Positions 8,388 through 16,144 of a DNA stretch of 64,000 nt are shown here, one piece after another. Source of the stretch: Cognatundibacterium luofuense (lineage in GTDB: Bacteria; Pseudomonadota; Gammaproteobacteria; Burkholderiales; Burkholderiaceae_D); contig NZ_JAGSPN010000010.1 of assembly GCF_018139685.1 (NCBI RefSeq), positions 1 to 64,000 on the forward strand. Direction: 5' to 3'. Below the pieces are notes generated by a model. The model was given only the letters and a program-made list of their open reading frames with translations, made no database searches and was not told where the DNA came from. Each line of letters begins with the position of its first letter. Position 1 is the first letter of the stretch. Made by a program: the position numbers and the translations under genes.

Positions 8388-9386
8388 ATGATGGAAAAGC
8401 AACCATTACGAGCGCTATTTAACGCCATGTATCACGAAAAATTTAATTTCGATGATTTTTTGACCTATTCTGTTTCTGATAGTTATGAGATTTCTTCTAA
8501 AGAAAAATTATTTGAGAGGAAGTTTAAAAAACCAAAAGATATGGTTAAAAATTATCATCGATTCTTGAATTTGTTTGTCTTTGATTATTTGGAAACAAAT
8601 CCTCGAGTTGTTTTCTCTTATAAAAAAGGACTTAGTGCACTGAATGCTGTTGAAAGGCACTCATTAAGTAAGTTTTTTTTTCAAACAGATATAAGCTCTT
8701 TTTTTGAGTCAATAGACAAAAAATTGATTCGAGAAACAATAGTGGCTGGATGTAGTGCATGCCCAGTATCTGATATTGACTTATATATTGATCGTATTGT
8801 TGATATTGTATGTATAGATAATGCATTACCTGTTGGGTTGCCATGTTCTGCGCCTATAAGTAATGCAGTTCTTTTGTTATTCGACAATGAGATTGAGAAA
8901 ATTTGTGCGCAAAGAAATCTGATTTACACTCGATATTCTGATGATATTATCATTTCAGGGATGGAGAGGAGCTCTTTGGATGGAATTGATAAACAAGTTA
9001 GGGGTAGTCTTGAGGTTATTTATAACAATAAATTCAGTATAAATATTGCGAAGACCAAATTTTTCAAAGTTGGAAACAAGATAAGTATACTTGGAGTTAA
9101 TATTCTTCCGAATGGGAAGGTTACGCCTGACAAGAGTAAAAAAGAAGAATTGGAGATTTTGCTTCATTTTTATTTGACTGATAGAGATAAATTTATCTCT
9201 CGAGCCTCTGAAATGAAGAGGGGTAATAAAAATACTTTAAGCGAAGAGGATTGTTTGAATTTGCTCGGTGGTAACTTGAACTATGTTGATTCGATTGATA
9301 AGGATTATACTGATAAATTAAGAAGGAAATTCGGTGTTGTAACTATTGATAAGTTAATTCATAGAGGATTTCCGGTGAAGAAATGA
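8388..9386 (+). CDS. ret: Retron reverse transcriptase
   Basis: 332-residue reverse transcriptase that would copy the msd part of the adjacent RNA into msDNA. Motifs (numbered from the ATG at 8388): NAVERH at 86-91 matches the retron-specific NAxxH box; catalytic Asp in TDISSFF at 100-106; GLPCSAPISN at 150-159; the YSDD catalytic box at 183-186; ILGVNI at 234-239 occupies the place of the VTG box of other retron enzymes. The coding sequence is far more AT-rich than its neighbours, a sign of transfer. A TTG start at 8325 would add 21 residues but overlaps the 12 bp repeat and has no ribosome site. Its stop overlaps the effector start as ATGA, so the two are co-translated. Confidence 0.9.
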   Translation: MMEKQPLRALFNAMYHEKFNFDDFLTYSVSDSYEISSKEKLFERKFKKPKDMVKNYHRFLNLFVFDYLETNPRVVFSYKKGLSALNAVERHSLSKFFFQTDISSFFESIDKKLIRETIVAGCSACPVSDIDLYIDRIVDIVCIDNALPVGLPCSAPISNAVLLLFDNEIEKICAQRNLIYTRYSDDIIISGMERSSLDGIDKQVRGSLEVIYNNKFSINIAKTKFFKVGNKISILGVNILPNGKVTPDKSKKEELEILLHFYLTDRDKFISRASEMKRGNKNTLSEEDCLNLLGGNLNYVDSIDKDYTDKLRRKFGVVTIDKLIHRGFPVKK

Positions 9387-10891
9387 ATTTTGGTATTGAA
9401 ATTGTTGATGTTCAGCAGATAAAAAGCTTGAAATTTAATTTTGATTTTGAGCGAAAATCAATTATCTGTATTACGGGTAAAAACGGATGTGGTAAGACTA
9501 CGTTAATAAAATCCGTAAAAAATCTTATTAGTTCGGATACTTTTTACAAAACAAATTCATCTCGATCACTTGGTGAGTCGAGTCGGATAATATATGGGCT
9601 TGATGAGAATAAGGTAATATTTGGTTTTAATAGAAAAAGTAAGACAATGGATTCGCGGGATAGTATTCCACGCGATTTAAGAAATAGTTTTTTTGTTGAA
9701 TTGCCAATCCCTCATGGTGAGAGATTTAATTTCTTTCAGAAGATCAGTGAAATTGATCGTGATATTAGGCATCATGTTGTATTAAAGAAGTATAGTCAAC
9801 CTTCTCAACTTATCGATTTTCTTGAATCAGTATACTCGACGAGAAAGTTTTTTAATTTGGTTGAGGTGATTATAAAAAATAGTCCATACTATGCATTAGT
9901 TTATGATGATGGCTATTATTTGAGGGAAGATTATTTTAGTTCTGGTGAGTACTTTTTAATAAATTTATATAAGCGAGTTAAATCTGGCTATCGTTTTGTT
10001 TTTATTGATGAGATTGATATTTCTCTTGACGCTGCTGCGCAAGTCAAGTTGATTTTTTGGTTAAATAAATTCAATAATTTATATGGGACAAAATTTGTAT
10101 TTACGACACACTCTCTTGCTATGATGAAAACTATTTCTTCCGACAACCTTTATTGTATGGAGGTTGTTGGCGATGGTAGTACAGTAATAGAGAACAGGTC
10201 TTATGCATATATAAAGAGTACACTCTTTGGTTTTTATGGGTGCGATAGATATATTTTGACTGAAGATGAGGTTTTGAAGGATTTTTTGGAATTTTATATA
10301 TCCAAGTGTTTTGGGGATACTTTTTATAAGTACAAAATTATTTACGTTGGAGGCGGTACGAATACGACAGATTTGATGAGTCGTAACATAAGTGAGAAGT
10401 TTTTTTCAGAAGATCCGTCGAATGTAATCGTGATTTTAGATGGTGATCAAAAAGATAAGAAACATGCTAAATTAGATAATGTGTTTTGTGTTCCATTTGA
10501 TAGTGTTGAAAAAGATTTTCTTTGTAGGTGTCTTCATCGTGAATTTGGGGATTTTAATGAAATTGAATTGATTATTCCGGATCATATCCGGTTGTTAAAT
10601 TTTATTGATAGAAAAAATAAACCTAAGAAAAAAAATTACTTATTAATTGTAATGTATCGAATTTCCTTGTTTTTCAAGAAAACTCCGGAGCTGAGGGATC
10701 AATTAAGTGCTGCAAAGGGGGAGCCGATAACAGAAAAAAAATACAATAGGGATGGGAAGAAACTGTACGACGTAATGGTGAAGGAAAAAAATTGTAAGCG
10801 TGGAATATTTGATTTTCTTATGAAAAAAAATGAGGCTGGGTTAAGTGATTTAAAAATGAAGCTAAATTCTTTTTTGAGTCGTCCAACTTGA
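9383..10891 (+). CDS. Retron effector: ABC-type ATPase with C-terminal TOPRIM (OLD-like nuclease)
   Basis: 502 residues. ATPase part: Walker A G-K-N-G-C-G-K-T (32-39), a signature-like SSGEYFLINLY (186-196), Walker B FVFIDEID (205-212) and switch histidine in TTHS (241-244). TOPRIM part: acidic ILTEDEVLKDFLE (291-303), YVGGGTN (321-327) and the metal-binding ILDGDQKD (351-358). This is the layout of OLD-family nucleases, and RT plus OLD-type effector is known from Retron-Eco8-like anti-phage systems. The gene overlaps the reverse transcriptase by 4 bp and shares its AT-rich composition. The likely role, inferred, is an abortive nuclease held inactive by the msDNA-RT complex until phage proteins disturb it. 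A retron-unrelated OLD/Abi ATPase is unlikely given the overlap. Confidence 0.85.
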   Translation: MNFGIEIVDVQQIKSLKFNFDFERKSIICITGKNGCGKTTLIKSVKNLISSDTFYKTNSSRSLGESSRIIYGLDENKVIFGFNRKSKTMDSRDSIPRDLRNSFFVELPIPHGERFNFFQKISEIDRDIRHHVVLKKYSQPSQLIDFLESVYSTRKFFNLVEVIIKNSPYYALVYDDGYYLREDYFSSGEYFLINLYKRVKSGYRFVFIDEIDISLDAAAQVKLIFWLNKFNNLYGTKFVFTTHSLAMMKTISSDNLYCMEVVGDGSTVIENRSYAYIKSTLFGFYGCDRYILTEDEVLKDFLEFYISKCFGDTFYKYKIIYVGGGTNTTDLMSRNISEKFFSEDPSNVIVILDGDQKDKKHAKLDNVFCVPFDSVEKDFLCRCLHREFGDFNEIELIIPDHIRLLNFIDRKNKPKKKNYLLIVMYRISLFFKKTPELRDQLSAAKGEPITEKKYNRDGKKLYDVMVKEKNCKRGIFDFLMKKNEAGLSDLKMKLNSFLSRPT

Positions 10892-10920
10892 TGATGTTAT
10901 TTTTTTAGGCTATCTACACG

Positions 10921-11472
10921 ATGCATGAAAATCTATTTCAAACCCCAGTTCAATATGCAACCCTGGGCGGCGGATGTTTCTGGTGCCTAGACGCCGTGTT
11001 CCGCAAAATACGCGGTGTGGTGCAGGTGGAGTCCGGTTATTGCGGCGGGCGGACGTCGGATCCGACTTATGAGCAGATTTGCACCGGCCAGACCGGGCAT
11101 GCTGAAGTAGTGCGGGTGGTGTTTGATGCAGATGAAATTTCGTTTGCGGAATTGCTGCAGATTTTCTTTGCGATCCATGATCCGACTACCTTAAACCGGC
11201 AGGGCAATGATATCGGTACGCAGTATCGTTCTGTGATTTTTTACCATGATGAACAACAGCGTCAGCAGGCTGAAGTGGCGATTGCGGCGGCGGGTGCGCT
11301 GTGGGATGCACCGGTGGTGACTGAGCTGGCAGCGCTCGCGCCTTACTATCCGGCGGAAGACTATCATCAGGATTACTTCACTCAGCATCTGGGGCAGGGT
11401 TATTGCGCGTTTGTGGTCGCACCAAAGGTGGTGAAAGCGCGACAATTGTTTGCTGCGCGCTGGCAGAACTGA
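10921..11472 (+). CDS. msrA: Peptide methionine-S-oxide reductase MsrA
   Basis: 183-residue cytosolic enzyme that reduces the S epimer of methionine sulfoxide in proteins. The catalytic GGCFWC motif lies near residues 17-22 and is followed by the family blocks VESGYCGG, TGHAEVVRV, NRQGNDIGTQYRS and AEDYHQDY. Full length. It lies only 29 bp after the retron effector stop, and the sequence in front of its ATG is AT-rich with only a weak ribosome site (tagg), so the retron island has been inserted right at its 5' end; expression may now depend on read-through from the retron operon or on a promoter inside it. Confidence 0.95.
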   Translation: MHENLFQTPVQYATLGGGCFWCLDAVFRKIRGVVQVESGYCGGRTSDPTYEQICTGQTGHAEVVRVVFDADEISFAELLQIFFAIHDPTTLNRQGNDIGTQYRSVIFYHDEQQRQQAEVAIAAAGALWDAPVVTELAALAPYYPAEDYHQDYFTQHLGQGYCAFVVAPKVVKARQLFAARWQN

Positions 11473-11587
11473 GTTGCAATGGCCTGTATTTGATTGCATT
11501 TTGCTATCATGCTGTATGCCGTTATCGCGGGGATAATGGTAGAAACCGGTAGCGCCGTACGGCGGCCGCTCTGCGAAAGGAACAGCA

Positions 11588-12100
11588 ATGGCATTACGTG
11601 CAGTCAATCAGGCGACTATCGACCTGATCAAGCAGTATGAAGGGCTGGGAGATGGCAAACCGCAAACCAGCGCGATTGATCCGTATCTGGACCCGGTCGG
11701 CATCTGGACCATAGGCTGGGGCCACGCAATTGTGTATCAGGGCCGTATGCTGCGCGGTACGGCGGATCAGGCGACCGTGAATCAGTTGTATCCCGGTGGC
11801 ATTACCGAAGCGCAGGCAGAAGCCTTGTTATCCGGCGATCTGATGAATACCGGCCGCGATGTGTCAGCAGCGGTGACCGTGCCACTGAATGACAATGAAT
11901 TCGGCGCGCTGACCAGCTTTACCTTTAATCTGGGCATTGGCAATCTGAAATCTTCCACGCTGCTGAAAAAACTGAATGCCGGAGACCGCGCCGGTGCGGC
12001 AGATGAATTCGGTAAATGGGTGAATGCCGGTGGCAAGCCTTTGCCGGGACTGGTCAAGCGCCGTGCGGCAGAACGGGCTTTATTTCTGACACCAGTTTAA
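11588..12100 (+). CDS. GH24 lysozyme (phage-type endolysin fold)
   Basis: 170-residue glycoside hydrolase family 24 muramidase that cleaves the glycan of peptidoglycan. The catalytic Glu is in KQYEG (E18), followed by YLDPVGIWTIGWGH with the Asp/Thr residues of the active site, FNLGIGNLKSSTLLKKLN and a C-terminal LVKRRAAERALF, all typical of T4/P22-type lysozymes. No signal peptide or N-terminal transmembrane anchor is visible, so export would need a holin or be absent. No other phage gene is nearby, suggesting a domesticated or isolated lysin. A GAAAGG ribosome site precedes the ATG. Confidence 0.88.
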   Translation: MALRAVNQATIDLIKQYEGLGDGKPQTSAIDPYLDPVGIWTIGWGHAIVYQGRMLRGTADQATVNQLYPGGITEAQAEALLSGDLMNTGRDVSAAVTVPLNDNEFGALTSFTFNLGIGNLKSSTLLKKLNAGDRAGAADEFGKWVNAGGKPLPGLVKRRAAERALFLTPV

Positions 12101-12143
12101 GTTCAGTCAGATAAATCTCAATCAGATTAATTAATAAACTGAT

Positions 12144-12644
12144 TTACGCAGCCAGTTTTACTTCGCTGTTAAGCGCAGTGCGCTGGCTGTACCACAGTAA
12201 ACCCAGCATCACCAGCGTGCCACCCCAGTATTCCACCGGCAAACCCCATAACCAGTGTTTATGCCAGTGTGCCACTGCCGGATTCAGTGCCTGCCAGCCG
12301 AAGCCCGGATTCATCACAAACCACATCGCATCTTCGATAATCCAGAACTGAATAATCGCTGCAATCACACCGGCTTCGTCACGCCATGAGGGGCGCGGTA
12401 AATGCAGCAGCGGCCAGTGAAAAAATAAGGCAATCCACGGAAAAACCCATGCGTGATAACCGGTCATCGCGCGGCCGCCCCAGAACACATCCAGCAGCCA
12501 GTGATTTTCGATACGCCAGGTCGGTAAGCTTGCGCCCCAGCCTGCGCTGCCTTCAATCTGAATTTCGACCTGTGCAAAGCCGATGGCCAGCAGGCTCACA
12601 AAGATCAGACGGAAGATTAACGGCAGCAGGCGTTGCAGACTCAT
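12144..12644 (-). CDS. Hypothetical inner-membrane protein, 166 residues
   Basis: Trp-rich integral membrane protein with about four predicted transmembrane segments (LIFRLIFVSLLAIGFA, YHAWVFPWIALFFHWPLL, VIAAIIQFWIIEDAMWFVM, GGTLVMLGLLWY). No family recognised. An AGGAAAG ribosome site precedes the ATG. Its first 92 bp overlap the 3' end of the glycosyltransferase in another frame, implying co-transcription and probably a shared role in lipid or envelope metabolism. Confidence 0.75.
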   Translation of the reverse strand: MSLQRLLPLIFRLIFVSLLAIGFAQVEIQIEGSAGWGASLPTWRIENHWLLDVFWGGRAMTGYHAWVFPWIALFFHWPLLHLPRPSWRDEAGVIAAIIQFWIIEDAMWFVMNPGFGWQALNPAVAHWHKHWLWGLPVEYWGGTLVMLGLLWYSQRTALNSEVKLAA

Positions 12645-13791
12645 ACATCACTTTCCTATCAGCATGCGATAACACCAGATGCAGCACTTGTAATGCCGCC
12701 GCCGGACGCCCGAGCGCTCTGGCTTTATCGCACATACGTTTCATCATATCGGGTTGATCGAGCAGGGTTTGCAGGCGGTACAGCAGACTCGGAAAATCCC
12801 ATGCATGCAGCGCCACACCTTGCTCCAGCAAATAATTCGCATTGCGCTCTTCCTGCCCCGGAATCGGATCATGCACGATCATCGGTACGCCCATCGCCAG
12901 ACATTCGCTGCTGGTTAAACCACCGGGTTTGCTGATCACGATATCGGCGCAAGCCATATACAGTTCTACCTGCTGGGTAAAACTGACAGCCAGTAAGCGT
13001 TGCGGATAGCGTGTCTGCAGCGCCTGACATTGCTGCAGCTGCACCGCGTTTTTTCCGGTCAGCACAATCAGCTGAATATCGCTGCGCTGCTGCAGTAACT
13101 GTTCCGCCAGCGTCACTGCATTCCCCAGTCCCGCACCGCCGCTCATCAGCAACAGCGTCGGCCGTTCGGCCTGCAGCGGCAGGCTGGCAAAACTGTGCGC
13201 CCGTGTCGGCGGATGCACAAAACCGGGCATCAGCGGAATACCGGTTACATGAATACGCTGCGCCGGCACGCCATGCATACGCAGCCGGAAAGCGATTTCC
13301 TCATTCGGCGCAAAATAGCCCGCCACACCCGGCTGTATCCACATTCTGTGCAAATCAAAATCGGTAATCTGTACCCAGACCGGACACGGCAAGCGGCGCT
13401 GATGTTTCAGGCGGCTCAGAATTTCTGCAGGTAAAAAATGCGTGCAAATCACCGCATCCGCGCCGTATTCCCGCACCGCCTTCAGCAGCGGCCGCGCATT
13501 CAGCCTTTCCAGCGCACGGCGCAAACGCTCGGTTTTACTGTCCTGCTGCGCATCATGGCTGAACTGGTACAGATAACCCCACAGCCCCGGCGCTTTGCTG
13601 ATCAGCTTCAGATACAAATCGGTGTACAGCTTACGAAACGCCGCGCTGACAAACTGCATCGCATCCAGATGACGTATCTCCGCCTGCGGAAAATGCCGCG
13701 CCGCATGCGCCGCAATAGCCTCCGCCGCCCGCTGATGACCGGCACCGGCAGACACACTCAGAATCAACACACGAAAAGGCGCTGGCTGCAT
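12553..13791 (-). CDS. MGDG-synthase/UgtP-like glycosyltransferase (GT28 type)
   Basis: 412-residue GT-B glycosyltransferase. The N-terminal domain starts LILSVSAGAGHQRAAEAI, the glycine-rich acceptor loop of MGDG synthase and UgtP; the C-terminal domain has LLLMSGGAGLGN and the sugar-nucleotide site SKPGGLTSSECLAMGVPM followed by HDPIPGQEERN, diagnostic for this branch of the MurG relatives. Such enzymes usually add Gal or Glc to diacylglycerol, making glycolipids when phosphate is scarce. The final about 30 residues overlap the next gene in another frame and may be a dispensable extension. Substrate cannot be told from the sequence. Confidence 0.85.
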   Translation of the reverse strand: MQPAPFRVLILSVSAGAGHQRAAEAIAAHAARHFPQAEIRHLDAMQFVSAAFRKLYTDLYLKLISKAPGLWGYLYQFSHDAQQDSKTERLRRALERLNARPLLKAVREYGADAVICTHFLPAEILSRLKHQRRLPCPVWVQITDFDLHRMWIQPGVAGYFAPNEEIAFRLRMHGVPAQRIHVTGIPLMPGFVHPPTRAHSFASLPLQAERPTLLLMSGGAGLGNAVTLAEQLLQQRSDIQLIVLTGKNAVQLQQCQALQTRYPQRLLAVSFTQQVELYMACADIVISKPGGLTSSECLAMGVPMIVHDPIPGQEERNANYLLEQGVALHAWDFPSLLYRLQTLLDQPDMMKRMCDKARALGRPAAALQVLHLVLSHADRKVMYESATPAAVNLPSDLCEPAGHRLCTGRNSD

Positions 13792-13930
13792 ACAAACGTC
13801 ACGCTGTTTCAGACCGCACCAGACTAAACAGCAAATATGTCAGCCTGATGTCATCTGCCTGCAACGCAGCGGTCATTTTGACCCGTATTCCGGCCTGCGC
13901 TTACAAAACGCCGGACAACATCGTTTTTGC

Positions 13931-14030
13931 GGCTCAAAATGCCCCAAATGCGGGGTTCAGCACAGCGATCCGGCGGTCGTCGGCAGAAAGTCCGGGCCTT
14001 GGAAAAAGTGAAATGACGATATTTGCATAG
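13931..14030 (+). repeat. Dispersed intergenic repeat, copy 3
   Basis: Contains GGGTTCAGCACAGCGATC, CGGCGGTCGTCGGCAGAAAG and a distal GATATTTGCATAG. Same family as copies at 81-168, 2341-2440 and 50860-50965 (closest by eye to the last). The rest of the gap 13792-14356 holds no recognisable gene; an integrase was looked for on both strands here and not found. Confidence 0.8.
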
Positions 14031-14356
14031 TGTTTGTGTCGAAGAACAGATAAGACTGACCCGAATTACATAAGAATCTTTGACGTCTGTGTTTGCGGAA
14101 TTTTGAAAACTCAACGCCGCAAACTTTTATAATGACCAGCGATACATTGCGATTGATAAACCATCGCTGACGTTGTGCGTGGTTCAAACGGTGTTGTTCG
14201 ATTACTCGCCATTCTCTATTGGCGACAGCAAGTTAAAAAACAGATTTGGCCAAATCAATGGCTACAATATATTCACAGTGGACTCCTTACGTTGAAAACA
14301 GATCTTCATCCTCAATATGAACCAGCGCACTTAATGTCGCGCAATAAGGCGGGGGA

Positions 14357-14413
14357 GTTCATCCCATCATTTCTGCGGATCGCTTCGGCGTCCGCTGAAT
14401 TCACACGTTAGAG
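14357..14413 (+). other. attC site a
   Basis: Core shared with the other sites: tgcGGATCGC, a short spacer, GTCCGCTGAATTCACAC and the R' box GTTAGAG. The R'' box (GTTCATC) is degenerate compared with GCCTAAC, so this site may be poorly active. Confidence 0.75.
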
Positions 14414-14419
14414 CCCTAT

Positions 14420-14938
14420 ATGCAGACGCTCCTAAGTCGCGAATCAGTAGCGCTGGAAATTCTTCGAAAACCTGAATTATTTCCAAGCCTTCCAAAAAGG
14501 AGGGAATTCGATCGCCTCATTTGCCTGTGGCGAATCCCTTCATTTGAACCACACTCTTCTTGGTCACTGTATCGAGGGAGAAAAACAAACGAAAATTTCG
14601 TTAGGCGCTTGGAGCATGACCCGCGTCGAGGCTTTCCTTCTAATGTCGTCGATCCTCATATTTTTGGTTCCGAGGTACCCATTCCAACCGAAATGGCAAC
14701 AAAGATTATTGAGCAATTCGAAGGTCTGACTGTTCCAATGTTTCGCAGCCCCGCTTGGGCTGGCGTGGACGGAGTGTCATTCGGTGCACACATCGGGAAT
14801 TTTTGGCAAAGCACTACCGTAAACTGGTGGTCATCCTTCAGTCCAGAGTGGAAGCCGCTGAACGAATTGTTTCAAGAGACAGTAGCTCAATTAGATTCTC
14901 TGCTCCCCACGAGTACGCTGCGTAAAATCGAGCTTTAA
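14420..14938 (+). CDS. Cassette gene 1: hypothetical protein, 172 residues
   Basis: No family recognised. Soluble, Trp-rich C-terminal half (FWQSTTVNWWSSFSPEW), with SFGAHIGNFWQ in the middle. The ATG lies 7 nt after the R' box of attC a and has no clear ribosome site; the stop codon lies inside the R'' end of attC b. This tight fit between two attC sites supports a real cassette gene of about 630 bp. Function unknown. Confidence 0.7.
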   Translation: MQTLLSRESVALEILRKPELFPSLPKRREFDRLICLWRIPSFEPHSSWSLYRGRKTNENFVRRLEHDPRRGFPSNVVDPHIFGSEVPIPTEMATKIIEQFEGLTVPMFRSPAWAGVDGVSFGAHIGNFWQSTTVNWWSSFSPEWKPLNELFQETVAQLDSLLPTSTLRKIEL

Positions 14939-15028
14939 CCTTTCGGTCAACGTGACGGCTCAAAGCTGCGCTTTGGGCTCCCTCCATGCTTGCGACATTC
15001 TTGCCGCCCGTTACCTCCAACGTTAGGC
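14935..15028 (+). other. attC site b (different, longer type)
   Basis: About 94 bp. The left arm (TAACCTTTCGGTCAACGTGA) and the right arm (GCCGCCCGTTACCTCCAAC followed by GTTAGGC) are imperfect complements, and the inner part (CAAAGCTGCGCTTTGGGCT) forms its own hairpin. Sequence is unrelated to the ~58 bp sites, so this cassette came from a different source pool. Confidence 0.75.
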
Positions 15029-15230
15029 GGTGTGCTGATTTAGCATGTTTTGCGTTCGTCAGTAAAATCACCGACTACAAATATTTGCGCCGAGTTCACC
15101 GTAATTTTCCGGTTTCGCAATCAGCACGCATCGCGCGAGTTCATTGTCATTTCCATCGCGGCGCTTTACAATCAGCTAACATTTTTTAGTTTGGGTTCAG
15201 GGTGTGTTATGCGTCGTCGTTCATCAACCA
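15029..15230 (+). other. ORF-less promoter cassette, copy 1
   Basis: About 200 bp between attC b and attC c with no coding sequence conserved with its second copy (16767-16962), yet the two copies agree closely along their length (roughly 85 percent by eye). Contains a near-consensus sigma70 promoter at 15144-15172 pointing to the next cassette gene. Confidence 0.75.
15144..15172 (+). promoter_or_regulatory. Sigma70 promoter in the ORF-less cassette, copy 1
   Basis: TTGTCA, a 17 bp spacer and TACAAT: each box differs from consensus at one position. The same promoter is conserved in the second cassette copy at 16876-16904. It would drive cassette gene 2 and those beyond. Confidence 0.7.
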
Positions 15231-15288
15231 GCCTAACCCATCATTGCAGCGGATCGCCTGTGGCGCCCGCTGAACTCACACGTTAGGC
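15231..15288 (+). other. attC site c
   Basis: R'' GCCTAAC, L'' TTGCAGCGGATCGCC, spacer tgt, L' GGCGCCCGCTGAA, R' GTTAGGC. The L''/L' arms are complementary except for one extra G, the extrahelical base needed for strand choice by the integrase. Confidence 0.92.
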
Positions 15289-15295
15289 AAATTAT

Positions 15296-15682
15296 ATGTC
15301 GTGTCCAATTTGTGGTGCAGGCCACGACAGCATTCGACGACCGGTAGAACCAAGTGCAATGGAGGTTCACTTATGCACATCGTGCGGTCATGAATTTGCT
15401 GTCCACTGCCAGTACCCGATTCCAGAAGAATATTGGAGTAAGAACAAAATTTTCCTTGGAACCTATACCGTTCCGAACGAAAACGAAGTCGCAAAGAGCT
15501 ATATCAAGCTTACGAAAATTCTAAGATACTGTGAGTGGTTCCAACTATCTAAACTTGAGCAGCAAAGAATCGAAGGAAAGAAAACTTGGGAACTTGGCCA
15601 ATTTCTGGATGTTGAGGTTGAGAGAATAAAAGAGGAATGTAGAGCGCATGCAATTTCCATATGTTTTGTTGAAACAAACTAG
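15296..15682 (+). CDS. Cassette gene 2: zinc-ribbon protein, 128 residues
   Basis: Begins MSCPICGAGH and has a second pair HLCTSCGHEF at about residues 27-36, forming a CxxC...CxxC zinc ribbon. The rest is charged and probably helical (EQQRIEGKKTWELGQFLDVEVERIKEE). No specific family recognised. The ATG lies 7 nt after the R' box of attC c without a strong ribosome site. Could bind nucleic acid, by analogy with other small zinc ribbons, but this is speculation. Confidence 0.75.
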   Translation: MSCPICGAGHDSIRRPVEPSAMEVHLCTSCGHEFAVHCQYPIPEEYWSKNKIFLGTYTVPNENEVAKSYIKLTKILRYCEWFQLSKLEQQRIEGKKTWELGQFLDVEVERIKEECRAHAISICFVETN

Positions 15683-15714
15683 AGTCAAAAGGTATTACTT
15701 CTCCGCGAACATTT

Positions 15715-15772
15715 GCCTAACCCATCGTTGCAGCGGATCGCCTACGGCGCCCGCTGAACTCACACGTTGAGC
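15715..15772 (+). other. attC site d
   Basis: R'' GCCTAAC, then TTGCAGCGGATCGCC, spacer tac, GGCGCCCGCTGAACTCACAC and R' GTTGAGC. One base different in the spacer and an altered R' box relative to site c. Confidence 0.92.
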
Positions 15773-15775
15773 GTC

Positions 15776-16078
15776 ATGAAACTAGCGCAGATCGTAGCCA
15801 CGTTGGAATCGAGCGATGAGTCGCTCTGTATCGTTGCCAAGCGACCTTGGTCTGGCGATTCAGAAGCGAAACTTGTAGCTTTCACCGAAGAATTTCGAAT
15901 TTCCGAAGAGGTTTTAGCAAATGGCTACAAATACTTCTTGGAGGTTTCTGTCGCGGTGGATGATGTGCTCACTGGGCCAGTAGCGTTGTCAGCTGAACAA
16001 AGAGTAGCGGCCGTCATCTACTACGCCGAAAACGATGCGTATCCAGAGTGGCTAAATGAACTGTGGAGCGGGCAGTGA
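15776..16078 (+). CDS. Cassette gene 3: hypothetical protein, 100 residues
   Basis: Small acidic soluble protein (MKLAQIVATLESSDESLCIV ... VIYYAENDAYPEWLNELW). The tail pattern resembles small conserved proteins of unknown function common in cassettes and immunity loci, but I cannot name a family. The ATG at 15776 sits 3 nt after the R' box of attC d; a TTG inside that box would add three residues. The stop codon touches attC e. Confidence 0.72.
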   Translation: MKLAQIVATLESSDESLCIVAKRPWSGDSEAKLVAFTEEFRISEEVLANGYKYFLEVSVAVDDVLTGPVALSAEQRVAAVIYYAENDAYPEWLNELWSGQ

Positions 16079-16079
16079 C

Positions 16080-16137
16080 GCCCAACCCTTCATTGCAGCG
16101 GATCGCCTGCGGCGCCAGCTGAACTCACACGTTAGGC
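16080..16137 (+). other. attC site e
   Basis: R'' GCCCAAC (one change), TTGCAGCGGATCGCC, spacer tgc, GGCGCCAGCTGAACTCACAC, R' GTTAGGC. Confidence 0.9.
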
Positions 16138-16144
16138 GATATAG

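Noticed and set aside
14175-14411. 78-codon frame reading through attC site a
   Set aside because: Starts at a non-ATG codon without a ribosome site and ends in attC-derived sequence; treated as a read-through frame rather than a cassette gene.
14986-15286. Frames of 67 and 78 codons in the ORF-less cassette
   Set aside because: Not maintained in the second copy at 16767-16962, so the element is judged non-coding apart from the possible 25-codon leader.
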